Shown here: positions 1-6,652 of the stretch, one piece after another | Position numbering within the stretch: position 1 is the first letter of the stretch | How the letters are laid out: each line of letters begins with the position of its first letter | Origin: a virus | IMG/VR virus record: IMGVR_UViG_3300042554_001338 | Span: 1 to 27,507 of that record | Length of the DNA stretch: 27,507 nt | Reading direction: 5' to 3' (one strand) | The notes under the pieces: model-generated | Database searches by the model: none | What the model was told of the DNA's origin: nothing | The model's input: the letters and a program-made list of their open reading frames with translations, nothing else | Program-made: the position numbers and the translations under genes

Positions 1-21
1 GTACTTGTCCTTCTTCGCCAT
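1..21 (-). CDS. Start of a leftward gene cut by the window edge
   Basis: An ATG at 21-19 opens a leftward frame reading MAKKDKY to the window edge. It follows 3 nt after the TAA of the preceding tiny frame. In phages with this layout, the gene after terminase is usually portal or another head gene, but only seven codons are visible and function cannot be assigned. No strong Shine-Dalgarno sequence is seen upstream. Confidence 0.35.
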
Positions 22-24
22 GGG

Positions 25-135
25 TTACGCGCGCCCGCCGCTGATCGACGCGGGAGCAGCGCGCCGGGCTTGATGTCCACGTCGCGCGCTGCGGCCCATT
101 TCCCGGTGGGTCACGCTCGCCGGGGGCTGCAGCAT
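25..135 (-). CDS. Possible 36-aa protein, unknown
   Basis: The frame starts at an ATG that overlaps the TGA of the Lys-rich tiny gene (TGATG junction) and ends in TAA 3 nt before the next start. It would encode an Arg/Ala-rich 36-residue peptide with no recognisable motif. The tight junctions are the only support. The peptide composition looks like a shadow frame, so this stretch may simply be a spacer before the next gene. Confidence 0.25.
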   Translation of the reverse strand: MLQPPASVTHREMGRSARRGHQARRAAPASISGGRA

Positions 136-206
136 CAGCAGCCCTTGCGCTTGGGCATGGTGCCCTTGTCGCCGCGCTTCTTCGGGGCTTCTTTCTTCGT
201 CGCCAT
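135..206 (-). CDS. Lys-rich 23-aa protein, first frame after the terminator
   Basis: A short leftward frame of 23 codons begins MATKKEAPKKRGD and ends KRKGC. It has a GCGAGG-like Shine-Dalgarno sequence a few bases upstream and lies 16 nt beyond the terminator at 256-222, so it would be the first translated frame of the late transcript. About 40 percent of its residues are Lys or Arg. Similar tiny basic proteins occur among phage head genes, but I do not recognise a family. Its position and ribosome site support it more than its sequence does. Confidence 0.45.
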   Translation of the reverse strand: MATKKEAPKKRGDKGTMPKRKGC

Positions 207-221
207 GCTTTGCCTCGCCGG

Positions 222-256
222 AAATGAAAAAGGCCCGCCGGGTTAGGGTGGGCCTT
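222..256 (-). terminator. Rho-independent terminator (tR'-like)
   Basis: On the minus strand, AAGGCCC (256-250) pairs perfectly with GGGCCTT (236-230) across a 13-nt loop and is followed by a run of T residues. This is a classical intrinsic terminator. It sits about 105 nt after the stop of the Q-like gene and just before the late frames at 206, so it would end either the early operon or a short leader RNA begun near 330. Read-through by an antiterminator would open the late genes. Confidence 0.85.
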
Positions 257-328
257 GAAGGCTTGACGGATTCGCGCCGGCTATGCGGCCTGCCGAGTAG
301 GCATCCGCAGGCGCTGGCGTCCCCAGGT

Positions 329-364
329 GCCAGCAGTGTGACTCATTTTTATGCAGGATGTCAA
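329..364 (-). promoter_or_regulatory. Candidate late promoter (pR'-like) at the end of the Q-like gene
   Basis: A perfect TTGACA lies at 364-359 on the minus strand, overlapping the TGA stop of the Q-like gene. The next 17 nt contain CATAAAAATGAG. This resembles the lambda pR' layout, which also has an AT-rich ATAAAA run between a TTGAC -35 box and the -10. The -10 at the right spacing (TCACAC) is poor, so activity would need help or another start. A GCTGGC/GCCAGC hairpin (334-313) lies in the predicted leader. Confidence 0.45.
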
Positions 365-768
365 GCCCTCGCGATCATCTGGTACAGGTTCCACCAGATC
401 CGCAGCCCCAGCAGGTGCCGCTCAGCCGACAACCGCGCAGGCACGCCCAGCAGCCGCAACTGGTGCCCGATGGACTGCCGCCGCGGCACGTACAGCACTG
501 ACAGCACGGCGCGCTCGGAGTCAGGCACCCGCACCAGCGCCCTCTGTGCGGCCACGCGCTGTGCTGGCGTCAGTGGCACATCGGCAGGCGTGCGGCGCGA
601 CTCCATGGCCTCGATGCCGGTTGCACGGTAGCGGCCTTCAGCACTGCCGCACGTGCGAGCACCGCGCCCGGTGTTGGCTGCCCACCGGCCGTAGCGCGTG
701 AGGATGGCGTCGGCCTCGTGCAAGCCTTCGGGGATGTCAGCGGAGTAGTTCTGCACCTGTGCGCTCAT
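361..768 (-). CDS. Putative late-gene regulator (Q-like / sigma region 4-like)
   Basis: This 135-residue basic protein starts at an ATG overlapping the TerL stop (ATGA). Residues about 25-48 have the pattern RYGRWA..TGRG..TCGSAEGRYR, common in small phage late regulators. The C-terminal third (SERAVLSVLYVPRRQSIGHQ, then LLGVPARLSAERHL) has the spacing of a sigma-70 region 4-type helix-turn-helix. Its place, directly before a promoter-like sequence and a strong terminator, fits a Q-type antiterminator acting on late transcription. That role is inference from layout. ArpU/RinA-type activators are an alternative. Confidence 0.6.
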   Translation of the reverse strand: MSAQVQNYSADIPEGLHEADAILTRYGRWAANTGRGARTCGSAEGRYRATGIEAMESRRTPADVPLTPAQRVAAQRALVRVPDSERAVLSVLYVPRRQSIGHQLRLLGVPARLSAERHLLGLRIWWNLYQMIARA

Positions 769-2081
769 GCGATGCGGCCGAGGCCGGGATAATTGATCGG
801 GGCGCCCCAGGTCGCCGTCGGCGGCTCGTGCGCCACGCACATCAGGCCCCAGGCGTCCGCTCCGTTGCTAGACCAGTCGTGCATCGGCCCTAGGCCTATG
901 CCGCGCTCGTCGTCGCGCTTCTCCTGATACCAGGCCAGCGCCTCAAGCCCAGGCCCGCACGTCGGCTCGTGAATCCAGATGCTCGGCCACAGGCGCCTGG
1001 CCTCCTGAATGCGCGCCATCGCGGCGCCCTTGCCCTGGTTTGGAACAACCGTGACCGTGTAGCCCGCCTCTCTGAGCGCGCTGGCGTAGCTCACGTCATA
1101 GACCTTGTCCTGCGTGTCGCCGTCGTGCGGCAGCCAGATGTCGGTGGTCTTCGCTGTGTGCCCTTGCGCGGCCAGCCACTGCAGATGCGCGCTCACCGGC
1201 TGGCCGACGGCCTCGTAGTAGTCCAGCACGCGGATTTGCAGCCCCACGAACTGCGCGATCCAGATGGCGAAGGCGTCGGCCTTGGCCCCGGTGCCGCCGA
1301 TGTCCACGAAGGCCCGCTTGCGCATGATCGGGTCAGCCGGGACGATGCCGATTCGGCCCTCTTCTCGCGCCTTGAGGATGTAGCTGGCGAAGTAAGCGCC
1401 CTCAACCACGCGGAGATAGTCGCCTTCCCAGACGTGCGGGTAGCTGCCCGGCCGCATCTCCATGTCCTCGCGGCGCTCGCGGTCCAACTTCGCAGGAAAC
1501 CGCGGGTTGTCGCGCCAGTTGACCTCGGCGATCTTCATGCGCGCTGTCCGCTGCACCCTGAAGCGCTTGTCGGTCGCGCTGCCATTGCGCTTTGGGTTCC
1601 ACGTCACCCACAGCTCGGCGTGCCAGTGCTCGCCCTCTTCCCGCAGCGTCGGGATGAGGATTTGCCACGCGCTCTCGGTGACGTTCTCCGCCTCGTCAAC
1701 CCAGGCCAGCAGGATGCGCGCCGTTGACTTGATGCTGTCGATGTTGCGGTCGAGGCCCGCGAACACGTACCGCACCCGGCCGTCCTTGGTCTTGATGTAG
1801 GTCTCGCCCAGGTCAAAGTGGGCGGCCAGCCAGGGCTCCTCCGCAATCGCGGCCTTGACCTCAGCGAACGACGAATCGGCCAGGGAGTTCTGGTACTGCC
1901 GGCCGCAGAGAATGACGCCCTCGATGCCCTCTTTGGCGAAAGCATAGGCCCGCACCGCCGACATCTTGGCGAAGCTGCGCGTTTTGCCGCTACCCCGGCC
2001 GCCGTGAGCGCCGCGCACGTCAGCCTCCCCGGCAAACACCGGGATCAGCTTCGGGACGATGGCGATCTGCGCGGTCGTCAC
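765..2081 (-). CDS. terL: Terminase large subunit (PBSX / Terminase_3 type)
   Basis: This 438-residue protein is the ATP-driven DNA packaging motor and headful or end-cutting nuclease. Walker A is GGRGSGKT (27-34). Walker B is ILLAWVDEAE (123-132), with catalytic Glu130. The C-terminal RNase H-like nuclease shows an Asp in FVDIGGTGAKADAF (about 260), an Asp in LPHDGD (320), and a late HDW with NGADAW (401-411). Length is normal for the family. The GTG start overlaps the TerS stop (GTGA), which fixes the start by translational coupling. It packages DNA with TerS and portal. Confidence 0.95.
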   Translation of the reverse strand: MTTAQIAIVPKLIPVFAGEADVRGAHGGRGSGKTRSFAKMSAVRAYAFAKEGIEGVILCGRQYQNSLADSSFAEVKAAIAEEPWLAAHFDLGETYIKTKDGRVRYVFAGLDRNIDSIKSTARILLAWVDEAENVTESAWQILIPTLREEGEHWHAELWVTWNPKRNGSATDKRFRVQRTARMKIAEVNWRDNPRFPAKLDRERREDMEMRPGSYPHVWEGDYLRVVEGAYFASYILKAREEGRIGIVPADPIMRKRAFVDIGGTGAKADAFAIWIAQFVGLQIRVLDYYEAVGQPVSAHLQWLAAQGHTAKTTDIWLPHDGDTQDKVYDVSYASALREAGYTVTVVPNQGKGAAMARIQEARRLWPSIWIHEPTCGPGLEALAWYQEKRDDERGIGLGPMHDWSSNGADAWGLMCVAHEPPTATWGAPINYPGLGRIA

Positions 2082-2380
2082 TTCGGCTGCAGCGGCACGA
2101 TCTCGATCCGCGCGACGGTTTGCACCGGGCCGCCGTCAGCGCCTGTCACTTGCAGCGGCAGCACCTTGCCCACCAGCGTAAGGAACGCACTGGCCGTGCG
2201 AGGGTCGGATGCGCGCTGAATCAGGTACTCGACGCCGCCGGCACCTTCGAGGGCCTGCAGCACCATCTCCTTGACCTCGCGCGTGGTCTTGTTCATCGAC
2301 CCCTTTGGACGCCCCGGCCCCGCGCCCATAGCCGCGGCGCCTGTGGGTTTGCGCTTCGTTTTTGAAACCGTTGCGACCAT
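2078..2380 (-). CDS. terS: Terminase small subunit-like protein (DUF5681-type N-terminus)
   Basis: A 100-residue basic protein immediately upstream of TerL. The segment GPGRPKGSMNKTTREVKEMV (about 20-39) is a GRPKGSxNK motif seen at the start of many small phage terminase or DNA-binding proteins, followed by helices. The ATG at 2380 was chosen because GAAGGAAG lies 5 nt upstream; a longer frame back to 2497 has no such site and overlaps the nuclease gene. TerS would recognise the packaging site. The assignment rests on the motif and TerL adjacency. Confidence 0.75.
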   Translation of the reverse strand: MVATVSKTKRKPTGAAAMGAGPGRPKGSMNKTTREVKEMVLQALEGAGGVEYLIQRASDPRTASAFLTLVGKVLPLQVTGADGGPVQTVARIEIVPLQPK

Positions 2381-2409
2381 CTTCACTTCCTTCGTTTCAA
2401 TCGTTGCAG

Positions 2410-2760
2410 TCAAGGCCACGCGAGCAGCTTCTCGCGGATGGCACACGCCGCCGCTTCCACGGTGATGTCGTGGCCTTCCTTGATCCACACGCGCCACGGC
2501 TCACGGCTGCGCCGATAGGCCAGCATGGGCTGCACGCCCTCAAGCTCGGCCTGCTCGACGGCCTGGCGCCACCAAGCCGGCCGCGAAAGCGACTCGCACC
2601 GCTTGACCTCAATCGCCCAGCCCTTGACGACGAGGCAATCAGCACCGCCGCCGCGCGTCTGCTGCAGATTCCGCGTCAGCATCTCGCCCAGCTCGGCGCC
2701 CAGCAGGCGCAGGAACTCGATTTCCCCGCGCCTTCCTTTCTCACGCTGAGACTTTCCCAC
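2410..2760 (-). CDS. PD-(D/E)XK nuclease (phage resolvase-like)
   Basis: A 116-residue protein with the small PD-(D/E)XK fold pattern: Glu13 in RRGEIEF, Asp41 in GGGADCL, and Glu51-Val-Lys53 in AIEVKRCE. Trp and Arg residues follow (PAWWRQ). This matches small phage endonucleases annotated as Holliday-junction resolvases and the like. I chose the GTG at 2760, which has GGGAGG 7 nt upstream; an ATG 15 nt earlier has a poor site. The 5' end overlaps the HNH gene by 20 nt. It may clean branched DNA before packaging by the terminase encoded next. Confidence 0.75.
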   Translation of the reverse strand: MGKSQREKGRRGEIEFLRLLGAELGEMLTRNLQQTRGGGADCLVVKGWAIEVKRCESLSRPAWWRQAVEQAELEGVQPMLAYRRSREPWRVWIKEGHDITVEAAACAIREKLLAWP

Positions 2761-3316
2761 CGCGCGGCCTCCCATTTGGTTGAATTGGTGTCGTGAGCGC
2801 CCGATGCACAGACCACCCAAGGCGCGCAAATCTGCGCCTCGCGGCTTTGGCGGTTACGCCGTCTGCGCCGTACCTTTCAACCGCCTCAGTCCACGCCATG
2901 CGCCGCTCATCAACAACGACGCCGGGGCAGGTCGATATGACCCGGCTTGCGTGCCGCGTATTTTCCTTGCTGGTCACAAACTCAAGGTTTTCGACGTTGT
3001 TGTTCTTCTTGTTCCCGTCAATGTGATTTACGGTCCTGCCACATTCCCTTTCCCCCAGGAACGCCTCGGCCACCAAGCGATGAACCTTGACGGTTTTTGC
3101 GCTGCGGCAGATCCACAGTTGAACCTGCGGATATCCATTGTTGTCCAAAGACTGATACAGGACACGCCCCGGGCGCATCCCGCGCATCTTTGCGTATGGG
3201 TGCGCGCGCACCATCCCGTTGCTGCTGACCTGATAGCGGCCGACATAGGCCCCGCCGTCAATCGTCACGTCCAGCCACTCGGCCGCGCCCTTGTTGCGGC
3301 TCATGCGGCCACTCAC
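2741..3316 (-). CDS. HNH endonuclease with NUMOD4-like N-terminus
   Basis: A 191-residue protein. Residues about 24-37 ([14 protein letters not shown]) match the NUMOD4 DNA-binding motif. The HNH core includes VHRLVAEAF (78-86) and [17 protein letters not shown] (97-113), with metal and catalytic His and Asn residues in place. The C-terminus ([20 protein letters not shown]) is an add-on DNA-binding region common in freestanding phage HNH enzymes. GTG 3316 follows AAAGGAGG and overlaps the previous stop (GTGA). It may be a homing endonuclease or a nuclease assisting packaging; the NUMOD4 part favours homing. Confidence 0.85.
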   Translation of the reverse strand: MSGRMSRNKGAAEWLDVTIDGGAYVGRYQVSSNGMVRAHPYAKMRGMRPGRVLYQSLDNNGYPQVQLWICRSAKTVKVHRLVAEAFLGERECGRTVNHIDGNKKNNNVENLEFVTSKENTRHASRVISTCPGVVVDERRMAWTEAVERYGADGVTAKAARRRFARLGWSVHRALTTPIQPNGRPRGGKVSA

Positions 3317-3483
3317 GGCGCCTCCTTTGGCGTGGCGAACGTCTCGGCCAGGCGCACGCGGCGCTCGCAGCACTTCAGCACCCAGCGCTGGCCGGGCGTA
3401 AGAGGGTAGCCCGCAGCCTCCAGCGCGCGCAAGCGCTGCGCCACCATCTGGGCCTGGCTCGCGTCAATGCCGGCCGCGCTCAC
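3313..3483 (-). CDS. Small helical protein, unknown (56 aa)
   Basis: The GTG start overlaps the helicase stop (GTGA) and the stop overlaps the next GTG, so the frame is held between two coupled genes. The product begins [16 protein letters not shown] and has predicted helices, with a Cys pair in [10 protein letters not shown] do not recognise a family. Its location next to the DnaB-like helicase suggests an accessory role in replication, but nothing in the sequence shows this. Longer upstream starts would overlap the helicase gene heavily. Confidence 0.65.
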   Translation of the reverse strand: MSAAGIDASQAQMVAQRLRALEAAGYPLTPGQRWVLKCCERRVRLAETFATPKEAP

Positions 3484-4403
3484 GCCCACACCCCCGGCGA
3501 TTCCTTGAACCGCAGCGATGCAGGGTCCATCCACAGGGCTAGATGCCCCTCCCATTCCCCATTGCGCTGCTTGTCGAAGTACAGGCAATGTGTGGGGCCG
3601 GTGTCGCCTTCCTTCTGCGGCAGCTTGAAAACCGACACGAAGTTGTCGGTCTGGTCCACGATGGCGCCTGAGCCCTTGTTGTCCTGCTTGCCGGGGCGCT
3701 TGTTTTCGTCCTCGCGCTTGCGGGAATGAGTGACAAGGTGGACATGGATCGACAGGTCACGGGCCAGTGACTGCAGCTTTCCGACAAACCGCTTTTGTCC
3801 GTTGTAGTCGTCCTCATCACCAACAACTTTCATCAGTGAATCGACGATCACCTGAGTACATCCAAGCTGCTCGGCACAGTAGGCGATCACCCCGCACACC
3901 CGCTCCGGTGTCGTCTCGCCCTGCTGGTCGTACAGCCACAGCTTACCGCTCACCGCGTCGAGGAACTTCGACACGTAGGCAGCAGTCGGGCTGCCGGTCC
4001 CTGAGTGCTGACGGCACATGCGCGCCAGCGTCTTCTTGGGCTTCATCTCGAACGAAGCTATGACGGCCTTTTCTCCCTGCTCCATGAGCGAAAGCAGCAC
4101 CTGCCCGGTAGCCATGCTCTTACCGTGGCCGTTGAAGCCGGCCCAGCATGTCAGCTCACCCGGGCGGATACGCACCAAGTCGTCGAGCTTGCGCCAGGGC
4201 GTGAACTTTCCCTTCAGGTCGTCAGCACCGAAAAACTCTTCGTGCAGAGCTTCGTGGAAGTCTTCGGCAGGCTTCACAAGGGCCGCATCCGCTGTGCGCG
4301 AGGCCATGTAAGCCTCAAAGTCAACCGGCTTGCTGCGAAGCCTTGTGGCGCGCATCTCGTCAAGCTGGCGCGCTACGTTGTCGATGCTCGTCAGACTACC
4401 CAT
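3480..4403 (-). CDS. Replicative DNA helicase, DnaB/RecA-like core only
   Basis: A 307-residue RecA-fold ATPase. Walker A is GFNGHGKS (89-96), Walker B is VIVDSL (185-190), and the DnaB motif GSGAIVDQTDN lies at 244-254. KQRNGEWEG (278-286) matches the arginine-finger region of DnaB and T7 gp4-type helicases. It lacks the DnaB N-terminal domain and any primase domain; residues 1-70 are a short non-conserved leader. It would unwind DNA at the phage fork. The start overlaps by 8 nt the stop of the primase-type zinc protein, so the two are co-translated and likely partners. Confidence 0.9.
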   Translation of the reverse strand: MGSLTSIDNVARQLDEMRATRLRSKPVDFEAYMASRTADAALVKPAEDFHEALHEEFFGADDLKGKFTPWRKLDDLVRIRPGELTCWAGFNGHGKSMATGQVLLSLMEQGEKAVIASFEMKPKKTLARMCRQHSGTGSPTAAYVSKFLDAVSGKLWLYDQQGETTPERVCGVIAYCAEQLGCTQVIVDSLMKVVGDEDDYNGQKRFVGKLQSLARDLSIHVHLVTHSRKREDENKRPGKQDNKGSGAIVDQTDNFVSVFKLPQKEGDTGPTHCLYFDKQRNGEWEGHLALWMDPASLRFKESPGVWA

Positions 4404-4812
4404 TCACAGCCCCCATGCCTTCGTCGATTCTGCGCCACGCAAGCGCGAGCCGTTCCATGTCTTCATCCGTCAACTTCACGCCGTTGCGGACGTTGTAGGC
4501 CGCCACCATCACCACCGCCGCCTCGGCGTGCAGGCACCGCAGCACGTCGCCGGCAAAGAGCCTCACGCGCTGGTGCTTCGGCTGCGGGCCTGGTTCGGGT
4601 CGCGGGGGGAATAGGTCCGTCATGTCCAGACCAACCGCACCAAGCACCGCCGCAACATCGCAGCCAGCGTGGCAGTGTACGAGCACCCGTTCACCGTCCT
4701 CGCGGATCGACAGGGACGGGCTGCGGTCTTCGTGAGCCGGGCAACATGCGGTCCATGAGCCGTTGCGGCCCTTGACCTTGGACAGTCGCGAAAGCAGGGC
4801 GTCAGCGATCAC
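4396..4812 (-). CDS. DnaG/CHC2-type primase zinc-finger protein
   Basis: A 138-residue protein with a CHC2-type zinc ribbon: Cys24-Pro-Ala-His27 and Cys47-His-Ala-Gly-Cys51, separated by EDRSPSLSI. This is the DNA-reading module of bacterial and T7-type primases. The rest (52-138) is helical and has no TOPRIM or nucleotidyl-transfer motif, so primer synthesis by this chain alone is unlikely. Together with the adjacent helicase it looks like a split gp4-type primase-helicase missing its catalytic part. GTG start, overlapping the upstream TGA. Confidence 0.8.
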   Translation of the reverse strand: MIADALLSRLSKVKGRNGSWTACCPAHEDRSPSLSIREDGERVLVHCHAGCDVAAVLGAVGLDMTDLFPPRPEPGPQPKHQRVRLFAGDVLRCLHAEAAVVMVAAYNVRNGVKLTDEDMERLALAWRRIDEGMGAVNG

Positions 4813-5576
4813 AGCGCAGTCCTCAGGCCGTAGGGGTCTTCATTGTTCAAATTCTTTAGCCACTCGGCCTTGAACCCGGCCCAGCCTTCAGCGGCAGCCC
4901 GGCCGATAGCCTGCGCTAGCGTCATCCCGGCTTTGTCCGCTTCGGACTGCACGCCAGCCAAAGCGGCGCTCGTCAGGGGCAGGCGTTTGGCTTTCCGGGC
5001 AGCTAGCCAGCTAGCGGCGTCGGCTTCTTCCACGCCCATGGATGTGAGGTCCGACACAGACACCAGCGCCGCAGGCGCGTTTGTCTTTTTTTTCTTCCCT
5101 CCTTCTTTTGCTTCTTCTTCTGCTTCTGTCTCCTTCTTAGGTTGATTCTGTTGAGCGTGTTGAGTTTGTGTTGAGGTGGTTGAGTCGCTTGAGGCTGATG
5201 CGGCCTTCGTTGAGCGTTTGTTGCGCCAGTATTCGCGGTGATACTCGCGGCGGTCCTCCTCGCGCTTTAGCTCGCGATAGTGCTTGTAGTTGACGATGTG
5301 CCAGCCCCATGATCGGCCTTCGGACAGTGGCAGGATGCGCCGCCCGCCCTCTGTCGGCGTCCGACTCTCAGGGTCCGCCTCCAGCAGCGCCACAATGCCA
5401 GCTTCGATGATTTCTAGCGGGATGGTGGTCCTGCGCGCGATGGCTGCGGCTGTCATGTCCACGTTTCCATCCGGGTCGGCCAAAACCAGAAGCTGCTGAA
5501 ACGTGACCAGCGCCTGCCACGGGCCACGGGTGCAGAGCGTGCCATCGTAGATTTGCGCGAATACTTTAGCGTACAT
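4809..5576 (-). CDS. Replication initiation protein, lambda O-like
   Basis: A 255-residue protein. Residues 1-95 form a winged-helix-like domain (PWQALVTFQQLLVLADPDGN, then TAAAIARRTTIPLEIIEAGI) of the type found in phage replisome organisers. Residues about 105-120 are basic, 121-165 are a Ser/Thr/Gln and Glu/Lys low-complexity linker, and the C-terminus is a helical domain that may contact helicase. It precedes the primase-type and helicase genes. The linker DNA is AT-rich compared with its surroundings, as in O genes that contain the origin, but I see no clear iterons. ATG start after a GGGTCGG-like site. Confidence 0.75.
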   Translation of the reverse strand: MYAKVFAQIYDGTLCTRGPWQALVTFQQLLVLADPDGNVDMTAAAIARRTTIPLEIIEAGIVALLEADPESRTPTEGGRRILPLSEGRSWGWHIVNYKHYRELKREEDRREYHREYWRNKRSTKAASASSDSTTSTQTQHAQQNQPKKETEAEEEAKEGGKKKKTNAPAALVSVSDLTSMGVEEADAASWLAARKAKRLPLTSAALAGVQSEADKAGMTLAQAIGRAAAEGWAGFKAEWLKNLNNEDPYGLRTAL

Positions 5577-5618
5577 GTCCGACCCTGCCGGTCTTGAGTC
5601 TCAACATTTTAGCACGAT
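5577..5618 (-). promoter_or_regulatory. Possible internal promoter before the O-like gene
   Basis: This is the only gap of any size in the leftward operon. On the minus strand it contains TAAAAT in CGTGCTAAAATGTTGAG, a good -10 element, about 35 nt before the O-like ATG. No convincing -35 lies 17 nt upstream, where the sequence is GC-rich apart from TTAACC. A start here would let replication genes be expressed separately from the upstream helicase and methylase genes. Weak support. Confidence 0.3.
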
Positions 5619-5777
5619 CTAGGGGTTAACCACGCGCCACGTCGTCAGATCGCTCCCGCCTACCCGCTTCGTGCCCTTCGTCAGCATCAATTCGGGCATC
5701 AGGCGCAGCGTCTCGACAACGCGCTTTTGAGGGCTCGTTGACAGGCCCAGGCTGTGCATCTCGGCGTAGCGGTTCAT
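5619..5777 (-). CDS. Small DNA-binding-like protein, unknown (52 aa)
   Basis: Starts MNRYAEMHSLGLSTSPQKRV at an ATG overlapping the methyltransferase stop (ATGA), with GCGGGGG upstream. The product is basic with a predicted helical middle (RVVETLRLMPELML) and ends TTWRVVNP. I do not recognise a family; the size and helix pattern would allow a small DNA- or protein-binding factor. It is the last gene before the gap in front of the O-like gene. Confidence 0.6.
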   Translation of the reverse strand: MNRYAEMHSLGLSTSPQKRVVETLRLMPELMLTKGTKRVGGSDLTTWRVVNP

Positions 5778-6652
5778 TGTGCCCCCGCGAACAGGTCGTT
5801 TGAAATCTGCACGGCGCCTGCCAAGTTGGCTCTGGCCTGCGCGAAGTAGCTGGATTTCAGTTCGACGCCCACAAAACGGCGACCCATCTGGACGCTCACG
5901 TATCCCTCGCTTCCGATGCCCATGAACGGGCTGAGAACGATGTCGCCAGGGTTCGTCCAAAGCATAACGCCGCGCCGGATTACTTCAAGCTGCAGCGGGC
6001 AGATATGCCGCTCGTCGTCGTGCTCACGGGCGCTCATGTATTGCAGCGTGTCTGACGGGTTTATATCCATCCAAACAGGCGACGCAATGCGCTGCCACAT
6101 TTCGACGGGAAACTCCTCTGCCGTGTGCGTGACGTGCTCAGACTCGCCGGGAGCGCGCACCGTGATCAGGTAGTCAGGGATGCCCATGCGGCTCATCTCC
6201 GACCTTTCACGGATGCTCTTGTGCAGCAAACCTAGCGCCTTCGTCCGGGTCATGGCCGTAACCGGGTCTTTCCAGATCGTTGCCTTGCTATGAAAGATGA
6301 ACCCGTGACGCTGAAACGCCCGCAGCAGGTCGCCAGGGAAATCCTTCAGCCCGATGTAGCCATCGCGTTCTTTGCTGGCCGGCATATCCATGCAGTGGAA
6401 GCTGACGTTTCGGCCTGGCTTGATGACGCGGCGCAGTTCGGCGATGAGAAAGTCGAAGTGCTCGAAGAACTCCGCATCGTCGCGCACGTTGCCCATGTCG
6501 CGCGGGCTGTTGGAGTAGGTGTAAAGCGAAGCGAACGGAGGGGAAAAGATGGAATAGCCCACGCTGCCATCCGGAAGACCCTTGAGCACTTCCACGCAGT
6601 CGCCGTGATATGCGGCATAGTTCTCTGTTACTACTTGATCGATGCAGTTCAT
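5774..6652 (-). CDS. DNA methyltransferase, beta class (N4-cytosine or N6-adenine)
   Basis: A 292-residue methylase. Motif IV, SPPF (37-40), lies near the N-terminus and the SAM-binding motif SPFMGIGSEG (241-250) near the C-terminus, followed by VGVEL. This permuted order defines the beta class. SPPF rather than DPPY leans toward N4-cytosine, but N6-adenine cannot be excluded. There is no cognate endonuclease nearby, so it is an orphan, probably used against host restriction or for regulation. Good AAGGAGG site. The ATG overlaps the stop of the SF2 helicase (ATGA), so the two are coupled. Confidence 0.9.
   Translation of the reverse strand: MNCIDQVVTENYAAYHGDCVEVLKGLPDGSVGYSIFSPPFASLYTYSNSPRDMGNVRDDAEFFEHFDFLIAELRRVIKPGRNVSFHCMDMPASKERDGYIGLKDFPGDLLRAFQRHGFIFHSKATIWKDPVTAMTRTKALGLLHKSIRERSEMSRMGIPDYLITVRAPGESEHVTHTAEEFPVEMWQRIASPVWMDINPSDTLQYMSAREHDDERHICPLQLEVIRRGVMLWTNPGDIVLSPFMGIGSEGYVSVQMGRRFVGVELKSSYFAQARANLAGAVQISNDLFAGAQ

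Noticed and set aside
969-1727. A 252-aa plus-strand frame across the terminase large subunit gene
   Set aside because: It is antisense to a protein with complete terminase motifs, has no ribosome site and reads as low-information GC-rich shadow.
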